A DNA stretch of 64,000 bases, taken from an uncultured Eubacteriales bacterium. GTDB taxonomy: Bacteria > Bacillota > Clostridia > Christensenellales > UBA1242. The stretch covers positions 42,938 to 106,937 of the forward strand of contig CABUZJ010000004.1 in NCBI GenBank assembly GCA_902496015.1, written 5' to 3'. The translations under genes were made by a program, and so were the position numbers. Below are positions 42,753 to 50,842 of the stretch, piece by piece; the first letter of the stretch is position 1, and every line of letters starts with the position of its first letter. The notes below the pieces were generated by a model. The model was not told the origin of the DNA. It saw nothing but the letters and a program-made list of their open reading frames with translations, and made no database searches.

Positions 42753-45008
42753 TTAATTATTTCCAATTAACATATTAATTAATGCTTGTTTTTGCACTTC
42801 TGTTAATGTGCTGTTATTGTTAATTGAATTTTCTAAATTTGCCTTTGTGCCACTATCTATTTTTTGAGAGATATTTATTTGCCCAATGGCAGAACCACCA
42901 TTTTCAATTAAGCCTGTTATAATTGTTGAATTTGCTATTGCATCTATTGTTGCATCGGTATCTTCAATTGTTATGGTTTCGCCTTCACTTTTATTTTGTG
43001 CTTGGCTAATAATATCTATTGCTGTTGCAATTCCATTAATTTCTTCTTTCTTTTCAGCCTCTGGTTTACTATTTAGTTTATTGGTTATTTCTGTAACAAC
43101 TTCACTCACAGCACCAGCTGTTGTTTCGTCTAATCCTGCATTTTGTAAGTTGTCCTTAGACAAAATACTTTCCACCACACCACTGCTTACGCCATCACTA
43201 ACTATTGTTTCAAGCACATTAGCAATATCATCTTTATTAATGTTTGCACTTGCGTCATTTAATTTTTTAGCAAGTATAACCATTTCATTAAGGCTAGTAA
43301 AGGTTGCTTCCATGTTAATAGTTTCCCAACTATCAATTAATTCAGTTCTTGTTGCTTCTGGAATAATGCCAGTTAACATTTCGTTGTTAATTAAACTTTC
43401 AAATATTTTCTTGCTTGGTTTACCAAACAAATCACTGCTTTTCATGCTGTCTAGTGCAATTCCAATTTTTGAAAAATCTATAACTTCTATTACTTGCACA
43501 GGGCTATCAGGATGGTTTTGATTATATTGAACATAGTTAATTTCGTAATCGGCATAAACACGAGCAATATTACCAAGTATTTTTTGAATTTTAACTGTTT
43601 CTTCATCCCACACAACTTCATCTGCTGTTATAGTAATTTTATATTGGTCTTCTTCACCTTCTGGGATAGTTATGTTTAATGCCTCATAAACATAATCTAG
43701 ACCAATATTTAAAACATCAGGAATTACAACTTTTAATGTTGTGCTTTCAAGCATTGCACTAACAAGGTCCGCAATAGTGTTCTTATTTTCATTTGAAATC
43801 GCATCTAAAATATCGGCAGTGCTCGACGAAACCGCATTTATAATGTCATCTTCGGTTAATATTTTTAAAACTGAAACAATTGCTTGTGTATCAGTTTTTA
43901 TATTTACTGTTGTGTTATGTTGCATATTAGTAAAAACTTTTTCAATAACACCATTTAAAGCATCATTGCCTTCAACTTTTGGCATGTCTAACCCTAAAAA
44001 TTGTTCTCCATTAACCCATTTACCCGAAGCAGTAGAAACTATTTCTCCAACAATGTTATTAATTATTTCACTTTCAAACGCAGTATCTAAAATTTTATCA
44101 AGATTATTAACAAAAGTGGTGTTAATTTCTGTTCCATTATCCATTATGCTATCTATATAAGGCAACATTTTCGACACAGTGGTTAATTCTTTCGTTAAAT
44201 TAGTTTGAACATTATTGACCTTTTGCGATGAAAGTTCGTTAAAAATTCCCACAGAAAGTTTATTTATTCCAAATGCACTATAAACTTTTACCACCCAAGT
44301 GTTATTAAATGCACTAACATATTTATCAACTTCTTTTACTGTTGATTCTATTTGATTATCATTATTTTCAGTTTCATTAACAAAAACAACTTTATCACTT
44401 TCATAATAAGCACTTGCAACGCTAACATTTGCATTGTTATATTCATTTGTTATTTGTGTTGAAATGTTTGCAAAACCAAAGAAAGGAACTAACAATATTG
44501 CAAGGGCAATTAATGCTTGCAAGCACCCAACACCTGCTCCCACAAGTTTAACCTTGCTTTTACCTTCAAGCCTTTTTTTGCTAAACAATGTTCCAGCAAA
44601 AATCCAATAAATTATCATTGAAATCCACTTTAACAAGAAGAACAAAACTGTAAATAAAATAACATTAACAAGCATTGCAGGCAAAGCCGTTACAAATTCC
44701 CTTAATGTTGCACTAGATTGCATAAGTTCATCAATTTGTTCTACTTGTGAAATTTGTGCAATAATATAATCTTTAACAGTAGCTACTGCTTGCCCATTAA
44801 CAGTGACATTATATTTTGCTAAATTAAATTGCAAAACCGACTTAGTTATGGCAGGAGTAATGAAAAAAGCAATAACCGCCACAATTAAAACAATAAGCAA
44901 TCGAGTTAAAGATTTTTGATATCCTCTTACCCAACCAAACACAAAACCTAAAATTAAAAATGCCAAAGCAATTGAAGCAATAGTTGCAGAAATGCTACTA
45001 ACACTCAT
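42753..45008 (-). CDS. Large CvpA-like membrane protein with extracellular helical domain
   Basis: 751 residues. Residues 1-200 hold about four membrane segments, starting 'IASIALAFLILGFVFGWVRGYQKSLTRLLIVLIVAVIAFF', which resembles CvpA/colicin-V-production proteins. The other 550 residues are hydrophilic, Asn/Thr/Ser/Glu-rich and predicted helical, with repeated 'EIVSDGVSSGVVESILS...VVTEITNKLNSKPEAEKKEEI' style segments. No sortase motif. CvpA proteins affect envelope integrity; the long external tail is unusual for the family. AAGGAAGG precedes the ATG; the gene is monocistronic. Confidence 0.65.
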   Translation of the reverse strand: MSVSSISATIASIALAFLILGFVFGWVRGYQKSLTRLLIVLIVAVIAFFITPAITKSVLQFNLAKYNVTVNGQAVATVKDYIIAQISQVEQIDELMQSSATLREFVTALPAMLVNVILFTVLFFLLKWISMIIYWIFAGTLFSKKRLEGKSKVKLVGAGVGCLQALIALAILLVPFFGFANISTQITNEYNNANVSVASAYYESDKVVFVNETENNDNQIESTVKEVDKYVSAFNNTWVVKVYSAFGINKLSVGIFNELSSQKVNNVQTNLTKELTTVSKMLPYIDSIMDNGTEINTTFVNNLDKILDTAFESEIINNIVGEIVSTASGKWVNGEQFLGLDMPKVEGNDALNGVIEKVFTNMQHNTTVNIKTDTQAIVSVLKILTEDDIINAVSSSTADILDAISNENKNTIADLVSAMLESTTLKVVIPDVLNIGLDYVYEALNITIPEGEEDQYKITITADEVVWDEETVKIQKILGNIARVYADYEINYVQYNQNHPDSPVQVIEVIDFSKIGIALDSMKSSDLFGKPSKKIFESLINNEMLTGIIPEATRTELIDSWETINMEATFTSLNEMVILAKKLNDASANINKDDIANVLETIVSDGVSSGVVESILSKDNLQNAGLDETTAGAVSEVVTEITNKLNSKPEAEKKEEINGIATAIDIISQAQNKSEGETITIEDTDATIDAIANSTIITGLIENGGSAIGQINISQKIDSGTKANLENSINNNSTLTEVQKQALINMLIGNN

Positions 45009-45155
45009 AGTCCACCTTCCTTAATAATAGTTAAAGTTATTATACAATATATTATCCAATTTACCAACAAAAAATATAATCAATACAAAAATAAAACAAA
45101 AAAAATTAAATTTTGCCTAAGTCAACAAAATTTAATTAAAAGTTTTAACAAATAG

Positions 45156-45611
45156 TTATTTATCTAATTGTTCGGGCATACCAGCAACTGCTATACTATA
45201 ATAACTGTTCCCTATTTGGTCAGTTATATCCTTACCAAACCAATCATAATATAAAAAATCATTATAGTCTTGGTCGTAAGACAAAATTCTTCGTTCTTCT
45301 AAATCTTTTGAAAAAACATCTAGGTTTACCACTTTACCATTTTCAAGCGGAATAATATAACGCTCATAGTCTAAAACTTCCCCAACTTTTTCTGCCAATA
45401 ATTCTTTATATGCCTCAACAGAAATTTCAACTTCTTTAATTTCCCCAGTCTTTTTATTAATATTTTGATAATACCTATGCTTTCCAATTTTTAAAGCACA
45501 TGTATGATATTCGGCACTAGATGCTTTAAGAAAAAATTGAGTTACATATTGTTTTTTGAATGCAACTAAAAACTTATCTATGAAGTGCGTAGGTTTATAA
45601 TAACATATCAT
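45156..45611 (-). CDS. CYTH-like domain protein, divergent
   Basis: 151 residues. The C-terminal half 'GKVVNLDVFSKDLEERRILSYDQDY...YDWFGKDITDQIGNSYYSIAV' follows the closing part of CYTH/triphosphate tunnel enzymes (LDVF...L...E.EF...WFGKEVT.D..Y.N). 'DYERYIIPLENGK' fits the preceding strand. The N-terminal E-x-E-x-K metal/phosphate motif is not found in its usual form, so catalysis is doubtful. AAGGAG precedes the ATG. The tail of the CvpA-like gene's operon is not shared; it is monocistronic. Confidence 0.5.
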   Translation of the reverse strand: MICYYKPTHFIDKFLVAFKKQYVTQFFLKASSAEYHTCALKIGKHRYYQNINKKTGEIKEVEISVEAYKELLAEKVGEVLDYERYIIPLENGKVVNLDVFSKDLEERRILSYDQDYNDFLYYDWFGKDITDQIGNSYYSIAVAGMPEQLDK

Positions 45612-45719
45612 ATAACAAACTCCTTATTGAAATATTATAATTAAATTTGATAATTTGTCAATATTGACTATTAAAACAAACTTTTAGCATAAAATATACC
45701 AATGCATTGTTCTACATAT

Positions 45720-45740
45720 TTCGACAAAATATTGTATAGT
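45720..45740 (+). promoter_or_regulatory. Spo0A-like box and -10 of a leaderless gene
   Basis: TTCGACAAAA (inverse of TTTTGTCGAA) starts 15 bp before TATAGT, which starts 16 bp before the ATG. Exactly the same spacing occurs at 49302-49322 before the paralogous gene. Confidence 0.55.
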
Positions 45741-45750
45741 AGATTCGCTT

Positions 45751-46329
45751 ATGAAAAAAACTATTATTTGTGCAATATGTTTTGGATTTCTGGTTATATT
45801 AAGTGTTATGCTATCTTCTCTTTCAAACCTTGATAACAAAAATTCTACTGCAAGCCAAACTAATTATAATTTAAGTCAAAATAATGCTTCACCTAATACC
45901 GACTCTCAACCAGGCAATTATGAAGAAGATAGTTTTCCAACAGAAAACGAAGATAATGATAAACTTTCACCAAATAAAGATTATCAATTGTTTTTAACCT
46001 TTAATAATGCTTGTAATAATATGTTTGATAAATTGCGATTATTTAACACTTGTCTTTATTTAGAAATCTTTCAAAGTAATTATATTTTTAGAAAAAATCT
46101 TGCTACAAACTTAAATAGCAATAATTTGAAAACCGCAATTGATTTAATAAATAAGTTCACCCAAATTTTAATAGATATATCTAATAATAATGAAACATTA
46201 AACCAAGATTTAATCTTAAATGACGATAATTGCATAAACACAATGAACCGAGTTTACCAAATTTTAAACATTATTTGCGAATTAGATAAAAAAATAGCAG
46301 ATGGCACATTAGCAGACTTTTTAATATAA
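45751..46329 (+). CDS. Small exported protein, paralogue A
   Basis: 192 residues. An N-terminal signal or anchor (MKKTIICAICFGFLVILSVM) is followed by an Asn/Ser/Glu-rich low-complexity linker (residues 28-75) and a helical domain ending 'LILNDDNCINTMNRVYQILNII'. The gene at 49333 encodes the same architecture with the same 'LNDDNC-N---N-VYQ' motif. There is no lipobox, so it is secreted or tethered by the N-terminus. No ribosome binding site; the -10 box is right in front of the start, implying a leaderless mRNA. A Spo0A-like box overlaps the promoter. Function unknown. Confidence 0.65.
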   Translation: MKKTIICAICFGFLVILSVMLSSLSNLDNKNSTASQTNYNLSQNNASPNTDSQPGNYEEDSFPTENEDNDKLSPNKDYQLFLTFNNACNNMFDKLRLFNTCLYLEIFQSNYIFRKNLATNLNSNNLKTAIDLINKFTQILIDISNNNETLNQDLILNDDNCINTMNRVYQILNIICELDKKIADGTLADFLI

Positions 46330-46411
46330 TTAATTATAAAATTTTATCAAACGCATATAATATTTTGAATAAAGGCATTAGTTTGATATAATTAATTAAA
46401 GGAGAAAAAAT

Positions 46412-46645
46412 ATGAAAAATAAAAGAAAAGTTATCGCAGATGCAATTTGCGGGGTGTTAATACTTGTTTCGGTGTTTGTTTACATTGTGTTAGGCCTTGC
46501 AATAGGTTGGTGGCACCCTGGCTGGATAATTATTGTTGGTTCTTTAATTGTTTCAGGCATTATTTCAATTATAGTTAACGCAAATGTAAACCTAAATCAA
46601 GAAGAGAAACCAGAAGAAAAACCAAAAAAATTTAAAGATTTATAA
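46412..46645 (+). CDS. Small two-helix membrane protein (77 residues)
   Basis: Two membrane segments (about 12-32 and 36-56) with WWHPGW in the connecting turn, followed by a Glu/Lys/Pro-rich tail. AAAGGAG precedes the ATG and a terminator follows. This resembles the small 'permease prefix/PspC-like' membrane proteins of Bacillota, but no family can be fixed. Confidence 0.65.
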   Translation: MKNKRKVIADAICGVLILVSVFVYIVLGLAIGWWHPGWIIIVGSLIVSGIISIIVNANVNLNQEEKPEEKPKKFKDL

Positions 46646-46649
46646 TTAT

Positions 46650-46684
46650 TAAAAAACTCAAACATTTTTGTTTGGGTTTTTTAT
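46650..46684 (+). terminator. Terminator of the 77-residue membrane protein gene
   Basis: AACTCAAACA pairs with TGTTTGGGTT around a T-rich loop, then TTTTTATTT. Confidence 0.75.
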
Positions 46685-46712
46685 TTAAAATTATGCAATT
46701 ATGTTATTTTGT

Positions 46713-46742
46713 TTGCTTACTAACTAATTTTTTGGTTATACT
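46713..46742 (+). promoter_or_regulatory. Promoter of the DUF368 gene (leaderless)
   Basis: TTGCTT, 18 nt, TATACT, 6 nt, ATG. No ribosome binding site is present. Confidence 0.55.
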
Positions 46743-46748
46743 TTTATT

Positions 46749-47732
46749 ATGGAAAAAATTGAAGAAGTTAAAATTGAAAATTATAACACTAAAACTTGGT
46801 TTGTCTCTGCTTTGCTAGGTTTTTTTATAGGCCTTGCAATAATTGTGCCCGGAGTAAGTGGCGCAACAATAGCAATCATATTTGCACTTTATTCTCAGTT
46901 AATTTATGCCCTTGCTAATATATTTAAAGAATTTAAAAAATGTTTTCTTTTCTTGCTTCCTATTGGTATTGGTGCAATTATTGGGTTTGTTATTGGATTT
47001 TTTGCAATTCAACGCCTATTTGAAATAATGCCTTTTTCAATTATTTGTCTTTTTGCAGGGCTTATGGTAGGCGCATTCCCAGCAGTGTGTGATGAAATTA
47101 AGGGCATCAAACCAACCCCTGCAAAAATCACTTTACTTATCATTGGCATATTAATTCCAATAATAATAAGTGTTGGCTCAATCTTTTTAGTTGGTGGCTC
47201 AGCAGACACTGTTATAAATCTCACATGGGCAACAGTTCTTCTTTATATTCCTCTTGGGCTTGCAATATCTTTAACCCAAATTATTCCAGGGCTTTCAGCC
47301 ACAGCATTACTTATGGCATTCGGTCAATTTGGGCCACTGCTTTCTAGTTTTCATTTCAGTTACATTAAGCAAAATCCATTTATTCTTTTGCTTTACCTTG
47401 CTTTAATTTTAGGCTTTATTTTAGGAATTGTGTTATTTTCAAAGGCATTAGGGGCACTTTTGCGTCAAAAACGCGCTCATACATTTTTTACAATTGTTGG
47501 GCTTTCAGCTGGGTCTATGCTAAGCATGTTTATTAATCCAGATATTTATGCAGTTTATTTATTGTGGCAAGACGGAAGTGATACTATGCTTGCAGATTTA
47601 CTTATTGGGCTTGGTTTGTTTATATTAGGAGTTGTTGGGGCGTATATGTTAGTGCGATATGAAAGAAATAAACGGAAAAAAGATATAACAGACATTATAG
47701 AAACTGCCACTAATAATAACGAAGAAAAATAA
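46749..47732 (+). CDS. popT: DUF368 polyprenyl-phosphate transporter
   Basis: A 327-residue membrane protein with about eight to nine helices. 'GLAIIVPGVSGATIAIIFALYSQLI' and the related second half 'LAISLTQIIPGLSATALLMAFGQF' are the two PG(V/L)S motifs of DUF368. Members of this family (PopT) have been reported to recycle undecaprenyl phosphate across the membrane for wall synthesis. The Lys/Arg-rich C-terminus faces the cytoplasm. The -10 box ends 6 nt before the ATG and no ribosome binding site exists, so the transcript is probably leaderless. Confidence 0.8.
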   Translation: MEKIEEVKIENYNTKTWFVSALLGFFIGLAIIVPGVSGATIAIIFALYSQLIYALANIFKEFKKCFLFLLPIGIGAIIGFVIGFFAIQRLFEIMPFSIICLFAGLMVGAFPAVCDEIKGIKPTPAKITLLIIGILIPIIISVGSIFLVGGSADTVINLTWATVLLYIPLGLAISLTQIIPGLSATALLMAFGQFGPLLSSFHFSYIKQNPFILLLYLALILGFILGIVLFSKALGALLRQKRAHTFFTIVGLSAGSMLSMFINPDIYAVYLLWQDGSDTMLADLLIGLGLFILGVVGAYMLVRYERNKRKKDITDIIETATNNNEEK

Positions 47733-47767
47733 TTACAACTTGCAAAAGCAATAATTAAATAAACAAA

Positions 47768-47802
47768 ATAAAAATAGTCAAAAGTTGACTATTTTTTATT
47801 TC
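47768..47802. terminator. Bidirectional terminator between popT and the M15 peptidase gene
   Basis: AAAATAGTCA pairs with TGACTATTTT around AAAGT. The plus-strand tail is TTTTATTT and the minus strand has a matching T-rich tail. Confidence 0.75.
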
Positions 47803-47810
47803 ATTAATTT

Positions 47811-48401
47811 TTATGCCACTTCATCTTTACTTTTTTCTTTCAAAAATTCTTCAAGGCATAATCCGCTTTGTTTAATTTGTCTTGCATATTCTTGCCCAAC
47901 AAACCTAATGTGCCACCTTTCTGCTGGATATCCAGTTATAATTTGTTTTTCTTGTGTATACCTTTCAATAAATCCAAAATCTGCAAGTTGATTATGAAAA
48001 ATGGCATACATTTTCGCCTTATCTTCCTTAGCCCCTATTCTAAGTTTTGTTAAAATATTGGGTTTTTCTCTTTCAAGTCTCACATCTATGGCAAGCCCTG
48101 TATGATGCTCACTATAATAAGGCAATGCAGTATGCGCTTTAGCATATTCTGTGCCATATTCTTGTTCTAATTCTAAAAACACTCTTGTTTGATCTTCTGG
48201 TGTTCTGCGGGCAGAATTAATGCTAACTTTAATTCCAAATTCTTTCATTCTTTCACATAATGCATTAAACGCATTATAAGTTCGTGCTTCCACCTGCGTT
48301 TCCACATTATCGTTGGCAATCACATCAATAAATTTGAAACCTTCTACCATCTCATTACTATATCTATTTTGTTTATTAACCAATGCAAGATAATTTCCCA
48401 T
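47811..48401 (-). CDS. M15 family D-Ala-D-Ala carboxypeptidase (VanY/LdcB type)
   Basis: A 196-residue zinc peptidase. S97-x-H99-x2-G102-x-A104-x-D106 (SEHHTGLAID) and E161-x-W163-H164 (ERWH) are the family's metal-binding and catalytic motifs. It should trim D-Ala from peptidoglycan or its precursors. Unusually, there is no signal peptide or membrane anchor before the domain: 'MGNYLALVNKQNRYSNEMVEGFKFI' goes straight into the mature fold. It is either cytoplasmic, misses an upstream exon-like start, or is released by lysis. AAAGGAAG precedes the ATG. Confidence 0.8.
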   Translation of the reverse strand: MGNYLALVNKQNRYSNEMVEGFKFIDVIANDNVETQVEARTYNAFNALCERMKEFGIKVSINSARRTPEDQTRVFLELEQEYGTEYAKAHTALPYYSEHHTGLAIDVRLEREKPNILTKLRIGAKEDKAKMYAIFHNQLADFGFIERYTQEKQIITGYPAERWHIRFVGQEYARQIKQSGLCLEEFLKEKSKDEVA

Positions 48402-48497
48402 ATTTTTCTTCCTTTGTTATTTTTTATTAGTTTACCATATTTTATTTTAAAATTAAAATATTTATTATAATTAGTTTAATTTATTTATAACTTTTGG

Positions 48498-48503
48498 TAT
48501 ACT
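48498..48503 (+). promoter_or_regulatory. -10 box of a leaderless gene
   Basis: TATACT ends 6 nt before the ATG at 48510, as in popT and dinB. The -35 is weak (TTTAAT). Confidence 0.5.
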
Positions 48504-48509
48504 AACAAT

Positions 48510-49151
48510 ATGAAAAAACTATGTTCTAAAAAAGATTTGTGGATATTCCTTGCATTTTCTTTTGCAAGTCTACTTTCTTTAATTGCTCATTTTATTGCTA
48601 CTGCTTGTGGTGTAAATACAGGTGTTAACCCACTTGAATATATTATAGTGTTTATTTTAATTTGGTTACCTATGCCTGTTTATTTAATTTTAAAATTCAA
48701 CGCACCAATTTGGGTAAACATTAGTTATCAAATTTTTATAGTGCTTTCTTACACCTTTTCATCTGTTTGGGGTGGTTATGTGGCAATACCTAATTTTGAT
48801 TTAGTCGTTCATGCAATATCGGGTGCGCTTATTTCAGTTTATACTTACACTTTATTTGTTCAAAAAACTAAAAACATAATTATTAGTCCTATATGGGTGT
48901 TTGTTTTGATATTTACTGTTGGCGTTGCGTGTGGAGCAATTTGGGAAATAGGAGAATTTATAAAAGATGGATTTGGTTTTAATTCTCAATTGCATTCAGC
49001 ACTAGATGGCACCCCTTATATAGGGCGAAAAGCACTAGAAAACACAATGTTAGACCTAATTGCAGACACTATTGGAGCATTAACAATATCAATAATTTGC
49101 TCAATTTTTTATAATAAACACTATGTAAAAGCTAATAAAACAGAGAATTAA
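48510..49151 (+). CDS. DUF2238/YjdF-like membrane protein
   Basis: 213 residues with six membrane segments. 'NFDLVVHAISGALISVYTY' and 'GVACGAIWEIGEFIKDG', followed by 'TMLDLIADTIGALTI', place a His, a Glu-rich helix and an Asp in the pattern of the DUF2238 (YjdF) family, whose role is unknown. No ribosome binding site; a TATACT lies 6 nt before the ATG. It neighbours the M15 peptidase gene divergently. Confidence 0.65.
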   Translation: MKKLCSKKDLWIFLAFSFASLLSLIAHFIATACGVNTGVNPLEYIIVFILIWLPMPVYLILKFNAPIWVNISYQIFIVLSYTFSSVWGGYVAIPNFDLVVHAISGALISVYTYTLFVQKTKNIIISPIWVFVLIFTVGVACGAIWEIGEFIKDGFGFNSQLHSALDGTPYIGRKALENTMLDLIADTIGALTISIICSIFYNKHYVKANKTEN

Positions 49152-49219
49152 AACTTTTGCTCAGCACTTTTTGCATGTTTTTAAACCTAATTTATTTTTA
49201 AAATAATTATAAATATAAA

Positions 49220-49259
49220 AAACAAACACTTAACACAAATAAAAGTGTTTGTTTTTTAA
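49220..49259 (+). terminator. Terminator of the DUF2238-like gene
   Basis: AAAAAACAAACACTT pairs with AAGTGTTTGTTTTTT around AACACAAATAA. Confidence 0.8.
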
Positions 49260-49301
49260 TATAAACTTTTAGATTCAAATATTAAAAAATATTAGACATT
49301 T

Positions 49302-49322
49302 TTCGACAAATAAATTTATAAT
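49302..49322 (+). promoter_or_regulatory. Spo0A-like box and -10 of a leaderless gene (second copy)
   Basis: TTCGACAAA starts 15 bp before TATAAT, which starts 16 bp before the ATG, the same geometry as at 45720-45740. Confidence 0.55.
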
Positions 49323-49332
49323 TAGAACAATT

Positions 49333-49857
49333 ATGACACGCACTATAAAAGTTTGGCTGATATTTATTTTTCTTGTGGTTTTAACTATAATATTACCAAA
49401 TTTAATAAATTTGTCTAAGTCAAACAATAACACCAATTCTGCTTTAAATAATTATTCTATTTCTAATGAAAACATTAACAATAATTTAACCACTAAATAC
49501 AATAAAAACAAAGAAACTATCAGTAAATTAACGGCACTAGACATAGCAAAAAACGAATTTTTAAAGTCTGCAAATTCTTTTTATTCTAAACTTTATCAGT
49601 TTAAAAGTTTATATATTTTTGAATATTTCCAAGAAAATTTAAAATTTAAAAATACATTACTACTTTCTTCTAACATTGAAGATTATAAAACGGCAGTTTT
49701 AAAGTTAGAACAAGCAAATTACACAATCAATAAAATAATTAATTCAACTGAAACTGCCGATTATTTAACTATAAACTTATTATTAAATGATGATAATTGC
49801 ACAAACGCTTTAAATTTAGTTTATCAATGTTTCCTTATAATTAGTAATCAAATTTAA
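49333..49857 (+). CDS. Small exported protein, paralogue B
   Basis: 174 residues with the same plan as the protein at 45751: N-terminal membrane anchor (MTRTIKVWLIFIFLVVLTII), Asn/Ser-rich linker and helical domain ending 'LLLNDDNCTNALNLVYQCFLII'. The shared 'LNDDNC' motif with a single Cys may allow dimerisation. The promoter is the same Spo0A-like box plus -10 with no ribosome binding site, so the pair was probably duplicated with its promoter and is co-regulated. A terminator overlaps the stop region. Confidence 0.65.
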   Translation: MTRTIKVWLIFIFLVVLTIILPNLINLSKSNNNTNSALNNYSISNENINNNLTTKYNKNKETISKLTALDIAKNEFLKSANSFYSKLYQFKSLYIFEYFQENLKFKNTLLLSSNIEDYKTAVLKLEQANYTINKIINSTETADYLTINLLLNDDNCTNALNLVYQCFLIISNQI

Positions 49858-49892
49858 AAGCCACTTTCTAAATTGTGGCTTTATTTGAACAT
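49857..49892 (+). terminator. Terminator of paralogue B
   Basis: AAAGCCAC pairs with GTGGCTTT around TTTCTAAATT, then ATTTG. It begins at the stop codon. Confidence 0.65.
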
Positions 49893-49909
49893 ATTTAATA
49901 TAAGTCTAT

Positions 49910-50719
49910 TTAATTAATTAAAGCATTTTTTAAATTATGCTTTTTGTCAAACTTCTTAATATTTATAAATACTGAATTAACCCATATTCTAGTAAACAAG
50001 TCAAATAAATAAGGTGTGAAAACATAATAAATACCTTTTAACACTTTTTCTCTAAACTTCATTTTTTTAGTAAACCATGTTGCGTTAAAATAATGAATAT
50101 TATAACTATTTTCTGTTAGTTTTATTTTTCTAGTTGTGTAATTAATTGGGCTTAAATAGTCTTTTGGTAACACCGTTATTGTCAATTCATTATCATTTAG
50201 TTTTAATATTTGTTTTTTATTATTTAACTTCAAATTATAATATTTATGCAAAAAATAAGTCCAAATTGGTGTACTAGGTGTGTAATCAATTTTCCCATTT
50301 TCCTTGAAATATGGTTTTTCTTTATAAAATTCGCACATAAGTTTTGTAAAAGGATGATGAGGAACAGAGGCAAGAGTCGCCGTTCCTAAATGCACATTAT
50401 TTTCAAACCCAATAACAAAATCATTATCTAATAAATCGTCAAATGGTTTTACCATTTCAACATCTGTATCTAAGTAAATTCCGCCATATTCATAAAGCAC
50501 TTTTGCCCTAATATAATCAGGCACAAATCCATATTTTTTAACCGAATATGCTTGTTTTGCATAAAGGCTTTCGTCAAAATTAAAATTGTCTTCATTCCAC
50601 TCACGAATTTCATAATCTGGGCAAAACTTTTTCCAACTAGCAAGGCATCTATAAAATAAATCTGGTTTTTTACCCCTGCCAAGCCAAACATAATGAATAA
50701 TCTTAGGTATTTTCTGCAT
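49910..50719 (-). CDS. Glycosyltransferase family 32 (DXD sugar-binding)
   Basis: A 269-residue GT32/OCH1-like enzyme. 'IPKIIHYVWLGRGKKPDLFYRCLASWK' is the family start, 'GFVPDYIRAKVLYEYGGIYLDTDVEMVKPFD' holds the D-x-D metal site, and 'ENNVHLGTATLASVPHHPF' follows. Such enzymes add hexoses to capsule or cell-surface polymers. The start is placed at the ATG (MQKIPK) with GGAG 8 nt upstream; an in-frame TTG four codons earlier overlaps that site. Basic C-terminal residues may bind the membrane. Monocistronic. Confidence 0.85.
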   Translation of the reverse strand: MQKIPKIIHYVWLGRGKKPDLFYRCLASWKKFCPDYEIREWNEDNFNFDESLYAKQAYSVKKYGFVPDYIRAKVLYEYGGIYLDTDVEMVKPFDDLLDNDFVIGFENNVHLGTATLASVPHHPFTKLMCEFYKEKPYFKENGKIDYTPSTPIWTYFLHKYYNLKLNNKKQILKLNDNELTITVLPKDYLSPINYTTRKIKLTENSYNIHYFNATWFTKKMKFREKVLKGIYYVFTPYLFDLFTRIWVNSVFINIKKFDKKHNLKNALIN

Positions 50720-50800
50720 AAATTTCTCCAATCAAAATTTAAAAATTAAATATAAAATTTTTACAAAATTATTGTATCAAACTTATCATAAATAAGCAAA

Positions 50801-50836
50801 TAAAAAACACCCTTGCATAATGCAAGAGTATTTATA
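50801..50836 (-). terminator. Terminator of aspS
   Basis: ACTCTTGCA, TTA, TGCAAGGGT, then GTTTTTTATT on the minus strand, 7 bp after the stop. Confidence 0.8.
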
Positions 50837-50842
50837 AATATA

